A stretch of DNA of 64,000 nt from Daphnia carinata (Eukaryota; Arthropoda; Branchiopoda; Diplostraca; Daphniidae), in the NCBI RefSeq assembly GCF_022539665.2, contig NC_081337.1, positions 9,834,679-9,898,678 on the forward strand, written 5' to 3'. The notes beneath the pieces were generated by a model, which worked only from the letters and a program-made list of their open reading frames with translations, was not told where the DNA came from and did no database searches. Shown here one piece after another: positions 53,479 to 64,000 of this stretch. Within the stretch, counting starts at the first letter, position 1. Each line of letters starts with the position of its first letter. The position numbers and the translations under genes were made by a program.

Positions 53479-55778
53479 ACCAGTTTCCGCTTTTTTTCTT
53501 GTCTCTTCCTTCCTACCGCAGTGCAATAAGGGACTGCTGCTCCTGGCACGCGAGCGCAGACAAAAAGGCCAGGGTGGGGGAAACACACACACGTATGTAT
53601 ATATTACCAAAGCCAGCCAACTGACGGGAATATCCTTGAGCCATTCTTTGAACAAGGCCGGTGAATAACAATCAAACGGATGAGAGAGGCGAAATTCGTT
53701 GGTCCGTGGGTAAGAGTGGAGCGGGGAAACACGGGAAAGCCCGACCGTTCGCCTACACAATTCACGAGCGTCGTTGCAGAATGCATAAAACATCGACTAA
53801 CAAGAGCGTCAAGAAAGACTTGCTGTCTGTTTCTTCTCCACCAGGCTGGGGAGTGTCTGTCACTTCGAGATGATTCACTTTAGCGGAGTGTGTCGCTCGC
53901 AATTTGCATCTCTTTTGTGTCTCTTTTGGTTTTGAATACATTTTCATTTGCCTCTCTTTTTTGGAGGGGGGAGTCCCGACTTTCAACGAAGTGGGGGAAA
54001 TAGACAGTTCAATTCTTTCACTCACGAGATCTCGTCTTTATTATTGGCGACGTCATCGAGAGATCTTGATTGATTCATCTCTATTTGAATATTGAAGTAA
54101 AAACCTAGCAATGGTGCTCAAAGAAACAAAAATTTCAAAAGACAGTTAAAAAGGAATTTAGCGTCAATAAGGAGGGTTTTCAAGAATAGGGCGATCGATA
54201 TTAGACTGCAGCTCAATTGAATAACACAAAGCTCTCTGCAACCAATTTTTGTTTTTCTTGTACAGGTCTACTTTGCGCAGCGGTTGCTTCATTTGTTTTG
54301 ATCAAATTCTTTTGGACGAGCTTCGAATTCCCATTTCAATCGCAATTTCTCACCGGCTGCTCAGAGACAGTGAAGGAGGACAAAAAGCCAACAAAAAAAA
54401 AAGCCAACAAAATAAACAAGACCGACGGAAATACACAAGATCTTTTTTTTTTTTTTCCAACATGACGTTCGTTGGCACTACGGACCTACAGGCAAACTCT
54501 CTTTCTCTATCCATCTCGGCGCGTCTGTGTCTCCACAGCTCCTTGCAAGGCGATGCACGGCAGATGGAAATAGAACTAGCAACGGAGCGGCATTAGTTCT
54601 GCACTCTGCCAGAGTTTCTAAACGCATATTCAAAAGAAGGCAGCAGACAATAGCCTAAAAAAAAAGAGAGGGGTGGGGATTCAAGCCCTCTCCAGCCCCA
54701 TCGGATGATATGCGAATGTCGTGACTGGCTCGGCCAGTTTCCGTCTCTTTATTGATGGGCCAACGACGCTAAAGAGGATTTTGGACGGATCTCATTCAAC
54801 TAGCAGTTTTCGCTCCTTCGCTCTTTCTGCTATTTCGAAACGCAAACGAAAGGCGATCGTATCACAGAAAAATCCCTCCACTCTCCAGCCTCTTGCCAAT
54901 GCCAGATCAGATTGCCAAGAATCTTTCACTCATAAGGTAGTGAGCATGCGCGTGTAAAACATAGCAATTGGTGGGGAGTGCGGAATGTGGCATTAACAAA
55001 CACCGAGAAAATGCTGTCGGCAACCGCAAACCTCAGCGAGTACAAAAGTTGGCCTCATCAGTCGCTGCATCGGTTCTTAAGAAGTAAGTTGAAAAAAAGA
55101 TAAAAGCAAGCGAACGAAGGTACATACTATTTGATGTCAATCTCGGATAAGTTGGCATGGTAACCCATACTTGTGAATAAAAAATAAATAAATAAATCGC
55201 TGACCAACATGGACGGTGAAATACACACAACATAAATCAATAACCCTTTTTAATGTGGTCTAATAAAGTATGAAACGAAGACAAAATTGTTCGACCAGCA
55301 AGAGATTTACTGCGATCATATCCGGTACGGCAGGGATATTTGGGTTAGTAACAAGCCGTAATAAAACAAATATTTGGTCTACTTTTTGACATCGAGGGGG
55401 GGTCCTGAACACAGGACGACAATTGCAGACTTGTTTGGTGTTGTGCTATACACCATACGCAACTTTTAGCTGTGCATTGCACCATTCTACATGCAAGAGC
55501 GGATCGGTAAGCAGCAAGTATGGCGCAGTCAACTTGCAAGCCTCATCATTACGAATCCATTTCCTTCAAAATAGCTTGAAGCAAAACTATCTATCCACCC
55601 CAGAAATGGAAGGCAGCCACGTTCGGTACAACGCATTTCATTCGTCATCATTTTCGGCGTATTACTTTTGTCAATATTTGGGCCCGACGAAAAAAAAAGA
55701 AAGAAAAAAAAAAAGGAGTAACAAAAAATTCAAATTGAAAACGTCATTCGGTAGCAACATCTGCCATAATATATACTG

Positions 55779-55798
55779 TATATATATATATATATATA
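55779..55798. repeat. (TA)n microsatellite
   Basis: Perfect TA dinucleotide repeat of ten units. Confidence 0.9.
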
Positions 55799-55996
55799 AC
55801 GTGAATTCCAACCCCCCCCCCACCCACCTCCCAAAAAGAAAAGGGAAAATTTTTTTTGGATTGAGCGTTGAGTGTCGGCAGTGATTTGGCTGGTCTCTGA
55901 TGTCACACAAAACGTCTTCCGCTCCTGCGCCGGCCCACACTAAACGGCCAATTGAACTTCGCACGTATTGACACACAAAGGCCTGCCTTCTGCATC

Positions 55997-56231
55997 CTAC
56001 AACGACGTCGATGCAAAATCGTGCAGACTGGCGTGGGACGCCTGGTCTGTGGCGATACTGTCGTAATCGAAGACGCCCAAGTCGTTCACGTAATACACGC
56101 TCTTCATTACGGAGAGGGTTGCAAACGACCCGTCGTTCCATTTCAAATAAGGCCACCAAAATGTCGTCATCCATGTGATGAGCACACAGGGGAATCGGAA
56201 CACGGATGCAGATTGAATTTCGGCCAAGAGA
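55997..56231 (-). CDS. Candidate terminal exon of an unidentified membrane protein
   Basis: On the minus strand a branch-like CTAAT and TTTCAG acceptor precede a 77-codon open frame ending in TAG. The predicted peptide opens LLAEIQSAS, has a hydrophobic stretch (VFRFPCVLITWMTTFWWPYL), then a tyrosine- and acid-rich cytoplasmic-like tail with YYVNDLGVFDYDS. Third codon positions are G/C-rich, as in real genes, while surrounding sequence is low complexity. I do not recognise the family, and I could not find a convincing donor for the preceding exon. A competing longer frame overlaps on the same strand, so this is only a candidate. Confidence 0.3.
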
Positions 56232-56838
56232 CTGAAACATTAGAAAATGGTATTGACAATAGAAAATGTCATCATAAAAAAGCAGTCCATGGCGTAATAG
56301 AAGCGGAAATAAACAGGGTCGATAGATGCCTGTTCGTTGTCTCGGCTAAGATCGAGCTGGCAACTCGCGTAGACGAGCAGCAGCAGCGATTGTAACGAAA
56401 CGGTGGGGGTGGGGGGAGGGCAGAGTATGGAAGGGAGTGAAGAAGAAGAAAAAAATAAAGAAGGGCGAACGATAACTCGATATCAGATGGAATCGAAGCC
56501 AACACGCCAAGGGCCGGAATCTCTTTAGAGAAGGGAAGTGAAGAGAGTGTGTTACGCAGAAGCGATAGGGTACTGATCAGTGTTGAGTAGAGGAAAAAAA
56601 AACAAACAAAAAAAAACAAAAAAAAAAAAAAACGCTAGGCTCCCGAAATCATCGACTCACGACCGGAATGAGCATGTAAGCTCTTGGTACGGTGCTGCAA
56701 CACACGCAAGCCAAAGAGAGAGAGAAAAAAAAACTTTACGGAGAACGGAAGCAATGAGAAAAAACAAAATAAAGAAATAAACAACGTTAAAAAATCGGAT
56801 AGTTCTAATATCCTAACATGGAATTTTGTTTAACAAAA

Positions 56839-56859
56839 GAGAGAGAGAGAGAGAGAGAG
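56839..56859. repeat. (GA)n microsatellite
   Basis: Perfect GA dinucleotide repeat of about ten units. Confidence 0.9.
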
Positions 56860-57817
56860 TCGACGATACTATGCGTTGAATCCTCCAAATCAAAGGCAGG
56901 GCGGCCCCCAAGTCCGTTGCAACTTTTCGAAATACCCTCTAGTGATCAATATCGACGCAAAAGAATTCCCTGAATGAATCCAAACCAATTCAATTCCAGG
57001 CACAATCAAACTGAATACAATTCAAAAATTCAGTCGATTGAGACGTCAGCGACGGTCTTAAAAAGTACAATCAAAGTTGTGAGGAATTGGGAACGGTAGA
57101 CATGTAGCAAATAACGTTGCGTCCATCGACCAAACCCCGGGAATCTAATGACTTGACGAGCCCACGGCTTTTCAGTACGTCATGAACTTCTGTTCCCTTT
57201 GGCTTTCTTTTTAAAATTCCCCTTTTTCGATCAAATCTTTTATGTTGCGTTCGTCACTTGTTTAAAACCGCTTCGTTTTCTCAAGGGTTATTTCCAGTTA
57301 GATATACTACTCTATTGGCCTAAAAATGTGTCGAAGTGCGTTTCCCACTTCCACCACGCAATGAAACACCACCACCAAACGATCTTTGCAATTCTCTGCG
57401 TCCATAAGCACCTGACGTTGTTCCAGCTTGAAACGGGAAACGGAGCTAGTTCCGGAAGAAGCCCTTCCCGCAATAGTTGTATAGTATAGTATAATACAAC
57501 TGGGCAACTTGCCTGTTTCCAGCAGCAATCTTAATATACTGCCAACCCGATTTCTTGTGTGCGTCCGGGGCAGTCAGAGCTCATCACACGGACCGGTCCA
57601 ATGCAAACAAATACGTCACTTGCCACATATCCCAACCTGATCGAATTACCAAAACGTTGCCTAGACATACAAACGGGCAAAACATCTAGAGGGAAACTCG
57701 CAAACCATTGCGATACAATAGGGCGCAGATTCAACGACACTACGAAAATAAATCAATAAAAAGCCGGGCAGAAAAAAAGGCCATAAGCAAAGTCTTCGGT
57801 CTAGCGGCGCGGACCTG

Positions 57818-57842
57818 TTTTTTTTTTTTTTTTTTTTTTTTT
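57818..57842. repeat. Poly(T)25 tract
   Basis: Twenty-five consecutive T residues on the plus strand. Confidence 0.95.
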
Positions 57843-58994
57843 GGAAAATGGATCACTTTCCTTGCTTGTCCTACTCCAATCACATTCCGTTTCATACTCT
57901 CATTCTCTCTAGAGGAAATATGTCATCGCGTTAGATTCCCTTGTCCAGTCCAGCGTCAGATTCCCATTCTGCGGTTGGTTTCTTACATGTCAGCAACGGA
58001 GCGAGTGACAATACATACACATTACTCCCAAAAAATATGCCAACTCGACCCCGACGGTTATTACCCTCTCCAGTCAGGAAAGAAATCAAAATATGGCAAA
58101 AATTAAGATGAAAATAAATCAACGCTTATAATAAATAACGGTACATGGATGGATCGCTCCCACCCTCTATCTCTATTTTTTTTTTTTCTTCTTCTTCTTC
58201 TTCTTTTTTCATCGTGATTTTGGGCGTAAACTAAAATTAGTCTCCTAAGCTGTGCAGCTGCCAAGCTTCTGCAAAAGCATCACGTCCTTCTTGACGCCCT
58301 TGGAGTTGCTGCTGTTGCCGTGTACTTCATCTAAATCTAGCCCGGCAGCGGGCAGGGCCGATCTATTCTTTCCGTTTGCGACTATCTAAGCATCGTGAAT
58401 TTTTGACATTGCGCTTTTGGATATGTTATTCAGCCCATATTGACATCACTCGACTTGGATAACCGGTTGTTTTTAGAAGTACACAGGAAAGGCAGACTAG
58501 CAAGTTAATTCGGCGATCTGAACAAAACTACGGTACCCGAAGACGTAAAGCGCATGTTTGCATGACTGGACATATTTTGGATGGGGCAACGGCATTTCTT
58601 CAGGGCTAATTACGTTAATGCGATCGTGCGTAAGAGCACAAGCCGGCAAACTTGGATCAATCGAGGAAACACGCGTTACTATGCCAACTCGCCTGGACAC
58701 GGTCGCCCACGCGACGGAATGCGGTCCTTAACGAGAATGTGTACAACGCTACTTTCGATATCGCATACACATTATTTCTATGCACGACCCAGACACGTAC
58801 GTTGCTATCGGTCCAGTCAAAAGATTACGCAAAGCCCACGGATCCTTCTTCAAAACTAATAGGGGAATAGGGTTACCATAGACGCTACTTTCTTGAACCT
58901 ACGAATTTCCCTTCTACGGAAATATCTACGAACTCCACGGTAGACTTTACATATAAAGTGATACGAAATAGCAAAATGCTTGGAGGAACGTGGT

Positions 58995-59021
58995 AAAAAA
59001 AAAAAAAAAAAAAAAAAAAAA
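58995..59021. repeat. Poly(A)27 tract
   Basis: Twenty-seven consecutive A residues on the plus strand. No retroposed coding sequence or target duplication was recognised beside it. Confidence 0.95.
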
Positions 59022-62000
59022 TGTGGACGACCTAAGTTTCCTGTGAACCTTTTGGACGGCGGGCAGCAAAATAACAACATCGCCATATGGTTTCGAAAGT
59101 TCTGCTTCTACTGGGAAAAAGTGCTACGCTAGCAGGCAAGCAGGCTACATGGAACATCTAAACAGCATTCTCCCCCCCCCCCTTTTTTTTTTTTTCCCTG
59201 TCAGCTCGGACAGGCGGCAAGCCCCTTATTATAAACCGTACAGTGTGACGGCGTGCTGAACCATTGGTCTCCTCGTTTTTCCTTTTTTTGTGTGTGTGCC
59301 TCATTTTTGACGCAGACCTACCAACGCTATTTCGACTTTGTGATGGATCACGTACAGTTGCTTTAGTGCCTACATTGCTTCCACCTCTTTTTGCCGAAGC
59401 ATTCGTAAGTCCCCGTCGATCAATAAAAACCGAATTCATTACATTTAACAATTGAGGGAAACGCCTAACTTTTTAATCTAACTGCTCAAATACCAAAAAT
59501 TCATCTCATTACTGGAACCTAAAGCCAAGTCCTAGTGGGTCGACGTCACGAAGGAAAATACGACTGACCACCTACTACTTCTTCATCAACATTGCAAAGG
59601 TTGCGATATTGGTTATACTGGGCCCGCTGCCAAGTACTGAAAGAGATTGTGGGCAATGCAAGTAGCCCTACCAAGAATGACCGAACTCCGTGAACCCTGA
59701 AAAAATCAATAGTAAAGCCACATCATACATTAAGAGTTTTGGGGTCGGATATCCTTGATTGGCCATTAGCGCTGTCTATTCGATCCGGTCTACTAGTCCT
59801 ACTTCTGCTGCATTCATCACAAGTTCCCGAAGCAGGATCGATTTCCTGCACGAAGAGATGTCGCCGAAGAGAAGGCGCTGTACTAGTGTGACACGAACAT
59901 TTTTCTTTCATTATCACCTAGCACGAGATGTCTCTTCTTCTCTTTCACTCATCAATTCCGCGATGCAACATATTTGAATCGCAAAGATTACGCATCGTAG
60001 ACAAGATGTGAAACAAAACATGTGCTGGAGGAATGCAGCGACGGAGTAAACGCAGGGCAAATACTACTATTCAAGGCGGACCACGGTCTGAGTAATAGAT
60101 GGCGCAGAAACGCGCGGACACCGCTACCAATGAGACCTAACGACCGCTAGTGCGGCGAAGTCGACGTTCTCCTTGTGACTCTCCTTCTCTCACCGTATGC
60201 CTCCACTGCATTCCCCGTGCGCGGGCGCAACGTACGACACACGCCCTTCTTTTACGGGGTAGCAGAGGACGATTGTATCTAAAAAGACGCTCGACTCGAT
60301 TGTCACTTGTAATTCGTCCAGCGTTGGTGGTGGCTATCGAGTTCATCTCTTTTCACCTCCGCAATTTCATCCGTCATTCTTCCCCCTCTCTCAATTTTGT
60401 TTGACTTTTCCTCCTACGAATAACACCAGAGATCAATCCATTAGCATTGCCGCCCCCCCTCCAAGCGCACCGCATGTTTGAAAACACGAGGCTTGTTCTA
60501 AATATGGCGAGTATCAAGATACCACAGTTGCTAGCTCCTGGGCGTGACTTTAGAACCTTCGCCGTCAGTGTGATCGTTTTGTCGGTGTCTGCGACAATGC
60601 CGAAACGTCGGTGGCAAATCTTATAACGATGAAGAATAGAGTGACGAATATGGAGGTATTGTACAGTACGTAGACGTCTATCATGTCGTTAGGGAGCGCT
60701 TCGCAATGAAAACAGGGTGAAGCATCGTAGGCAACTTTTTGATGACGTATGACTGATTGCGCCCGTCACTAAACTACTGAACATGAACGGCAGGATCATA
60801 AGACAAAACTTTGGATCCAAAAGTTGACCATAACTCTCCCTCTGTCCTCTGTCCTAAGCTTAATTATCTAGCCTGCCTTTTCTTTTTTTCTTTTTTTTTT
60901 TCCTGTTCGTGATTAAGCGGTTTATGATTCTGCGGCATGCCGAACGATAAAAGAAGGAAAACAGGAAAGGTCCAGTGGTGCACAATTGGGCTTGCCTCTC
61001 GTAACTGGCGTGTTCCATCACTTTATTTTAACGTATGCGTGTGTTTGTGTATTGTGAGGGTGTGTCTATGTATGCGAGTGAAGTAGAAAGGGAGGAGGGA
61101 ACGTGGGTGTGTGATGGGGAGGGTGGGAGATGCTCATATAGATCGACCGTCTTAGTTGTGTGCGCGGCCCAACACGAGGATCGTGCGCCGTCCGAGACTG
61201 CGGAAGCCGAAGAACCGTTCTGCCAACAGACAGTACAGTCGTAGAACTGGCCTAAGCGACGATAGTTCCAGCAGAGGAGCTATCAAGGGGGGGAGGGGGT
61301 TTAGCCGGGACGGGACCCTACCCCTACTCAAGAGACTTACGAATACGAAAATCAATACCACACAACAGCAGCTGAAAACTTCTGGCTTTGGGTGTTAATA
61401 TTCGTAGTTAGTAAGCAACCTGGAAAAAAAAATTGACGATCTCTTTCTTCTAGATCGAATGGTTGAGTATCTATCTATTTGTTGTAAAAATCTGTGTATC
61501 ACTTTAAAAATGTAGTCATTCTGCGGCATTCGCTGTTTACTTTCTTATTTTCTCACAGTACTCGAAGCTTTTCACAAACAATCGAAAGACAGGTTGTTAT
61601 TGTAACCGTTTTAACTGCATTTCAGGATTAATATTGCGAACCCATATCAGTTCTTTTGTCGTTCTTGGCATCCCTATTGGATCCTACCATGCAATGCAAA
61701 TCCTTCTTCGATTGTTGTTACTTTGGCACTACTCTAATGTGACGTTTTCCATGACAAAGACTAACGATGAACCCGATCCTTTTAACTTTGAAAACTCCTG
61801 AAATCTCCTTTTTTTTTGTTTTCTTTTTCTTTTGCCTTCGGTTTTCATATTCTTCGTCGCGTTTCCAGGGTGAAGGAAGTGGAGCGGCCTCAAGTGAGGA
61901 AAGGCCCAATGAGCTACAATCCTGGGGATTTCGGAGGCCAGTTGGCCGTCGACCGTCCAACCAAGTGGAACTATGGAACTTTTTTCTCAAAAGATGGACC

Positions 62001-64000
62001 TTTTTTTTTTGTCAGTGAGTGAGTGAAAAAGAGAGCGCGTGAGTGAGCGTGTTGGCCGCTTCCAGGTGGTGCGCAAACCGCAGCCAGAATCTGAAAATAG
62101 TTCCCACCCAACTAGGAACTGGCATTCAAGGAGCATACACATCACAAACTTGGGTAAGGGCGATTTCGATTTGTACAATATATCTGGCAAAGATATTTGC
62201 CCAGTGTTTCAACAATTTTCGAATCCGATTCGAAGTAAAAAGTCAGCCAAAAAGAAAACAAAAAGATAAAAATGACAGAGCCCTGCTTTAGCTGGCTGAA
62301 TCCGGGCCAAATTGTTATTCATAGAGCAGCATTTGGTCCCCTTCAACCAGCTGTAGTTGGTATTCTGAGCAACGATGGTGTGCATATATTGGCATATTAT
62401 GGTTTATGTGGTGGCACTAGTCTTCATGTCCGAACTGTTTGATGTTTCGTCTGTACAGTCTGCTGCCCCCCACCCCCTTGTCCAACCTTCCCCAAAATAT
62501 GTGCTTCAATCTCAATCTTTGAGCTGCGAACTGGAGGGCCTAGCCTACTGGCCACCCTGGGGAAATTCGCTACGTCCCAACTTCATATTTTTTTTTTTTC
62601 CTTTTCCGTAAAACATTTTATTTTAGCTTCTTCAACCATCACGCCCGCCAACGACTCTTTAGGAATATTTTGAACGCGTACAACCGGCAAATCCCCGATA
62701 ATACCCGGTGCATATGATAAACGTATCGGCTGCAACCGGCTCGCAAACTCGCCAGATGAGCCAACAAAAAAAAAAATTCAAGAAATCGATTTCTAGCCAG
62801 AAATGGATGAAAGATGGTGTTCGTCGCCGTTACGTACTGCATGGCAGCCAACGGGGTAGGAGAGAGCCTGATCAACTACTTTGGGCTGACTATATTGTAT
62901 ATATTTACTTCATCTATCCCTTTTTTTTCCCCTCTCTCTTTCGTTTTTCGTCTTGCTCGTCTGTGTGTACATTGCTCGCTTTGGCTTGTGCTTGCGTGTG
63001 AGTGTGTGTACGTGTGTGTGAGCGCTGACTTCTATTTCCATCCGGCAGATTCCACCTCGGCCAGCCAAAAAAACCCCTGGGTCAGCCCGACATTCCTAAC
63101 CAATGTCAGCTAACCACCGAAAAAGGGAGCGCGCAAGAAAAAGAAACAGAAGGAGGGAAAGATCGAATAATACGAACAATCGAAACAAGCGGCAATAAAG
63201 AAAACAATTTATACAAGGCAAAAAAAAAAAGCGGGCGAAAAAGACCGACGGAGACGGAGAAAAAGAATGGAGATATACAGAACACTTTCCGAATAATCCC
63301 CTCCTCTTCCTTTCAGGGTGATGGATGGATACGAAGCACGACGGGTTGGCTCTCAATATCGACTCAACGAGCTGCTCCCGGATACCGAGACAGACACGGA
63401 AATATTCCCTTTCAATTCTTATGCTTGTCAAACCCAAACGACCTTATCTTGACGTTTTTTGTATCGATGCGTACGACACGCTTAGACGATGCAAACCAAA
63501 ATTGTAAAATGGGGATATATGAAAATAAAGATCTCCAAAATTCATGACGGGAAAAAAAAAACCCATCCAGTTTTTGTAGCGTCTTATGTTGGAAAGAGTC
63601 CCTGCGCTTGACATAACAGTCTATAGATTGACGTCGCACTCAGCGCAAAATACAATAACCAGTCGACACCATCCAGGTTCCATCCAGGTTCCCCTTTACA
63701 GTTACAATCTCCTGCCTGAGCGTCTCGCAATGCTCTTAATGCTTAGCTTGTCGTTACCGGCTGGTCCATCACAACGATATTCGTTTTTCCTAAAACTCAC
63801 ATTCCCCTATCGAGGAAGAAAAGTGTATCGCCTTAACGTCGCATAACCTTTCTGGGGGTATTCGTGTAAGGAAAAAATGTTGCTCAAAAGTTTACCTTTA
63901 TTTTATTACACAAAAACGAAAGAAAAAGATGAATTAGAAATGTTCATCCCTCTCTCCCCCCCCCCCCTCTCTACTATTCCTTGAGAAGCTCTAACCCAAT

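Larger units (their letters stand above)
56232..64000. other. Low-complexity region, no confirmed gene
   Basis: Right flank of the window, similar in texture to the left flank: homopolymers, (GA)n near 56839, (CTT)n near 58188 and many short ORFs without domains. One acceptor-like site (TTTCCAG near 61870) precedes an open frame of about 50 codons on the plus strand. No gene could be supported. Confidence 0.5.

Noticed and set aside
54640-54720. A tRNA-like B-box string (GGGATTCAAGCCC)
   Set aside because: No matching acceptor stem or A-box could be folded around it.

Overview
This window is nuclear DNA of an animal, most likely an arthropod. Every recognisable gene is metazoan, is split by introns that are mostly 53-80 bp with GT..AG ends, and uses the standard code. 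The compact introns, arthropod-like gene content and abundant homopolymer and dinucleotide tracts would fit a branchiopod crustacean such as Daphnia, but that is inference and no database was searched.

Layout. (1) About 1-19 kb: no recognisable gene. It is full of poly-T/A, poly-C/G, (CA)n and (GA)n tracts and chance ORFs. (2) About 19.2-26.6 kb: a compact gene cluster. It holds two unproven small ORFs, OST4 (38 aa, subunit of the oligosaccharyltransferase), PIN4/parvulin 14 on the minus strand, an unidentified four-helix membrane protein divergent from PIN4, and NEDD1 on the minus strand (the WD40 protein that recruits gamma-tubulin). (3) About 26.9-33.7 kb: a 6.8 kb array of a 321-bp AT-rich satellite, about 21 units. 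Some neighbouring units form 642-bp pairs, there is a scrambled block in the middle, and a 14-bp perfect palindrome sits in most units. (4) 35.0-41.7 kb: two tail-to-tail paralogues of ecto-nucleotide pyrophosphatase/phosphodiesterase (ENPP). Both are secreted-type with an intact catalytic site. Their 3' ends are 215 bp apart and share an overlapping two-way poly(A) signal. One gene has 8 inferred coding exons and the other 14. (5) 42.5-44.2 kb: the last six coding exons of mind bomb 1 (ankyrin repeats plus three RING fingers) on the minus strand. The N-terminal half was not found in the remaining 19.8 kb. (6) 44.2-64 kb: long, low-complexity DNA with no confirmed gene and a few candidate exons.

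The genes do not form a pathway. OST4 serves N-glycosylation in the endoplasmic reticulum, PIN4 is a prolyl isomerase, NEDD1 serves centrosome and spindle assembly, the ENPPs hydrolyse extracellular nucleotides, and MIB1 ubiquitylates Notch ligands. All exon boundaries were read by eye from reading-frame continuity, splice consensus and remembered family conservation. No transcript evidence was available.
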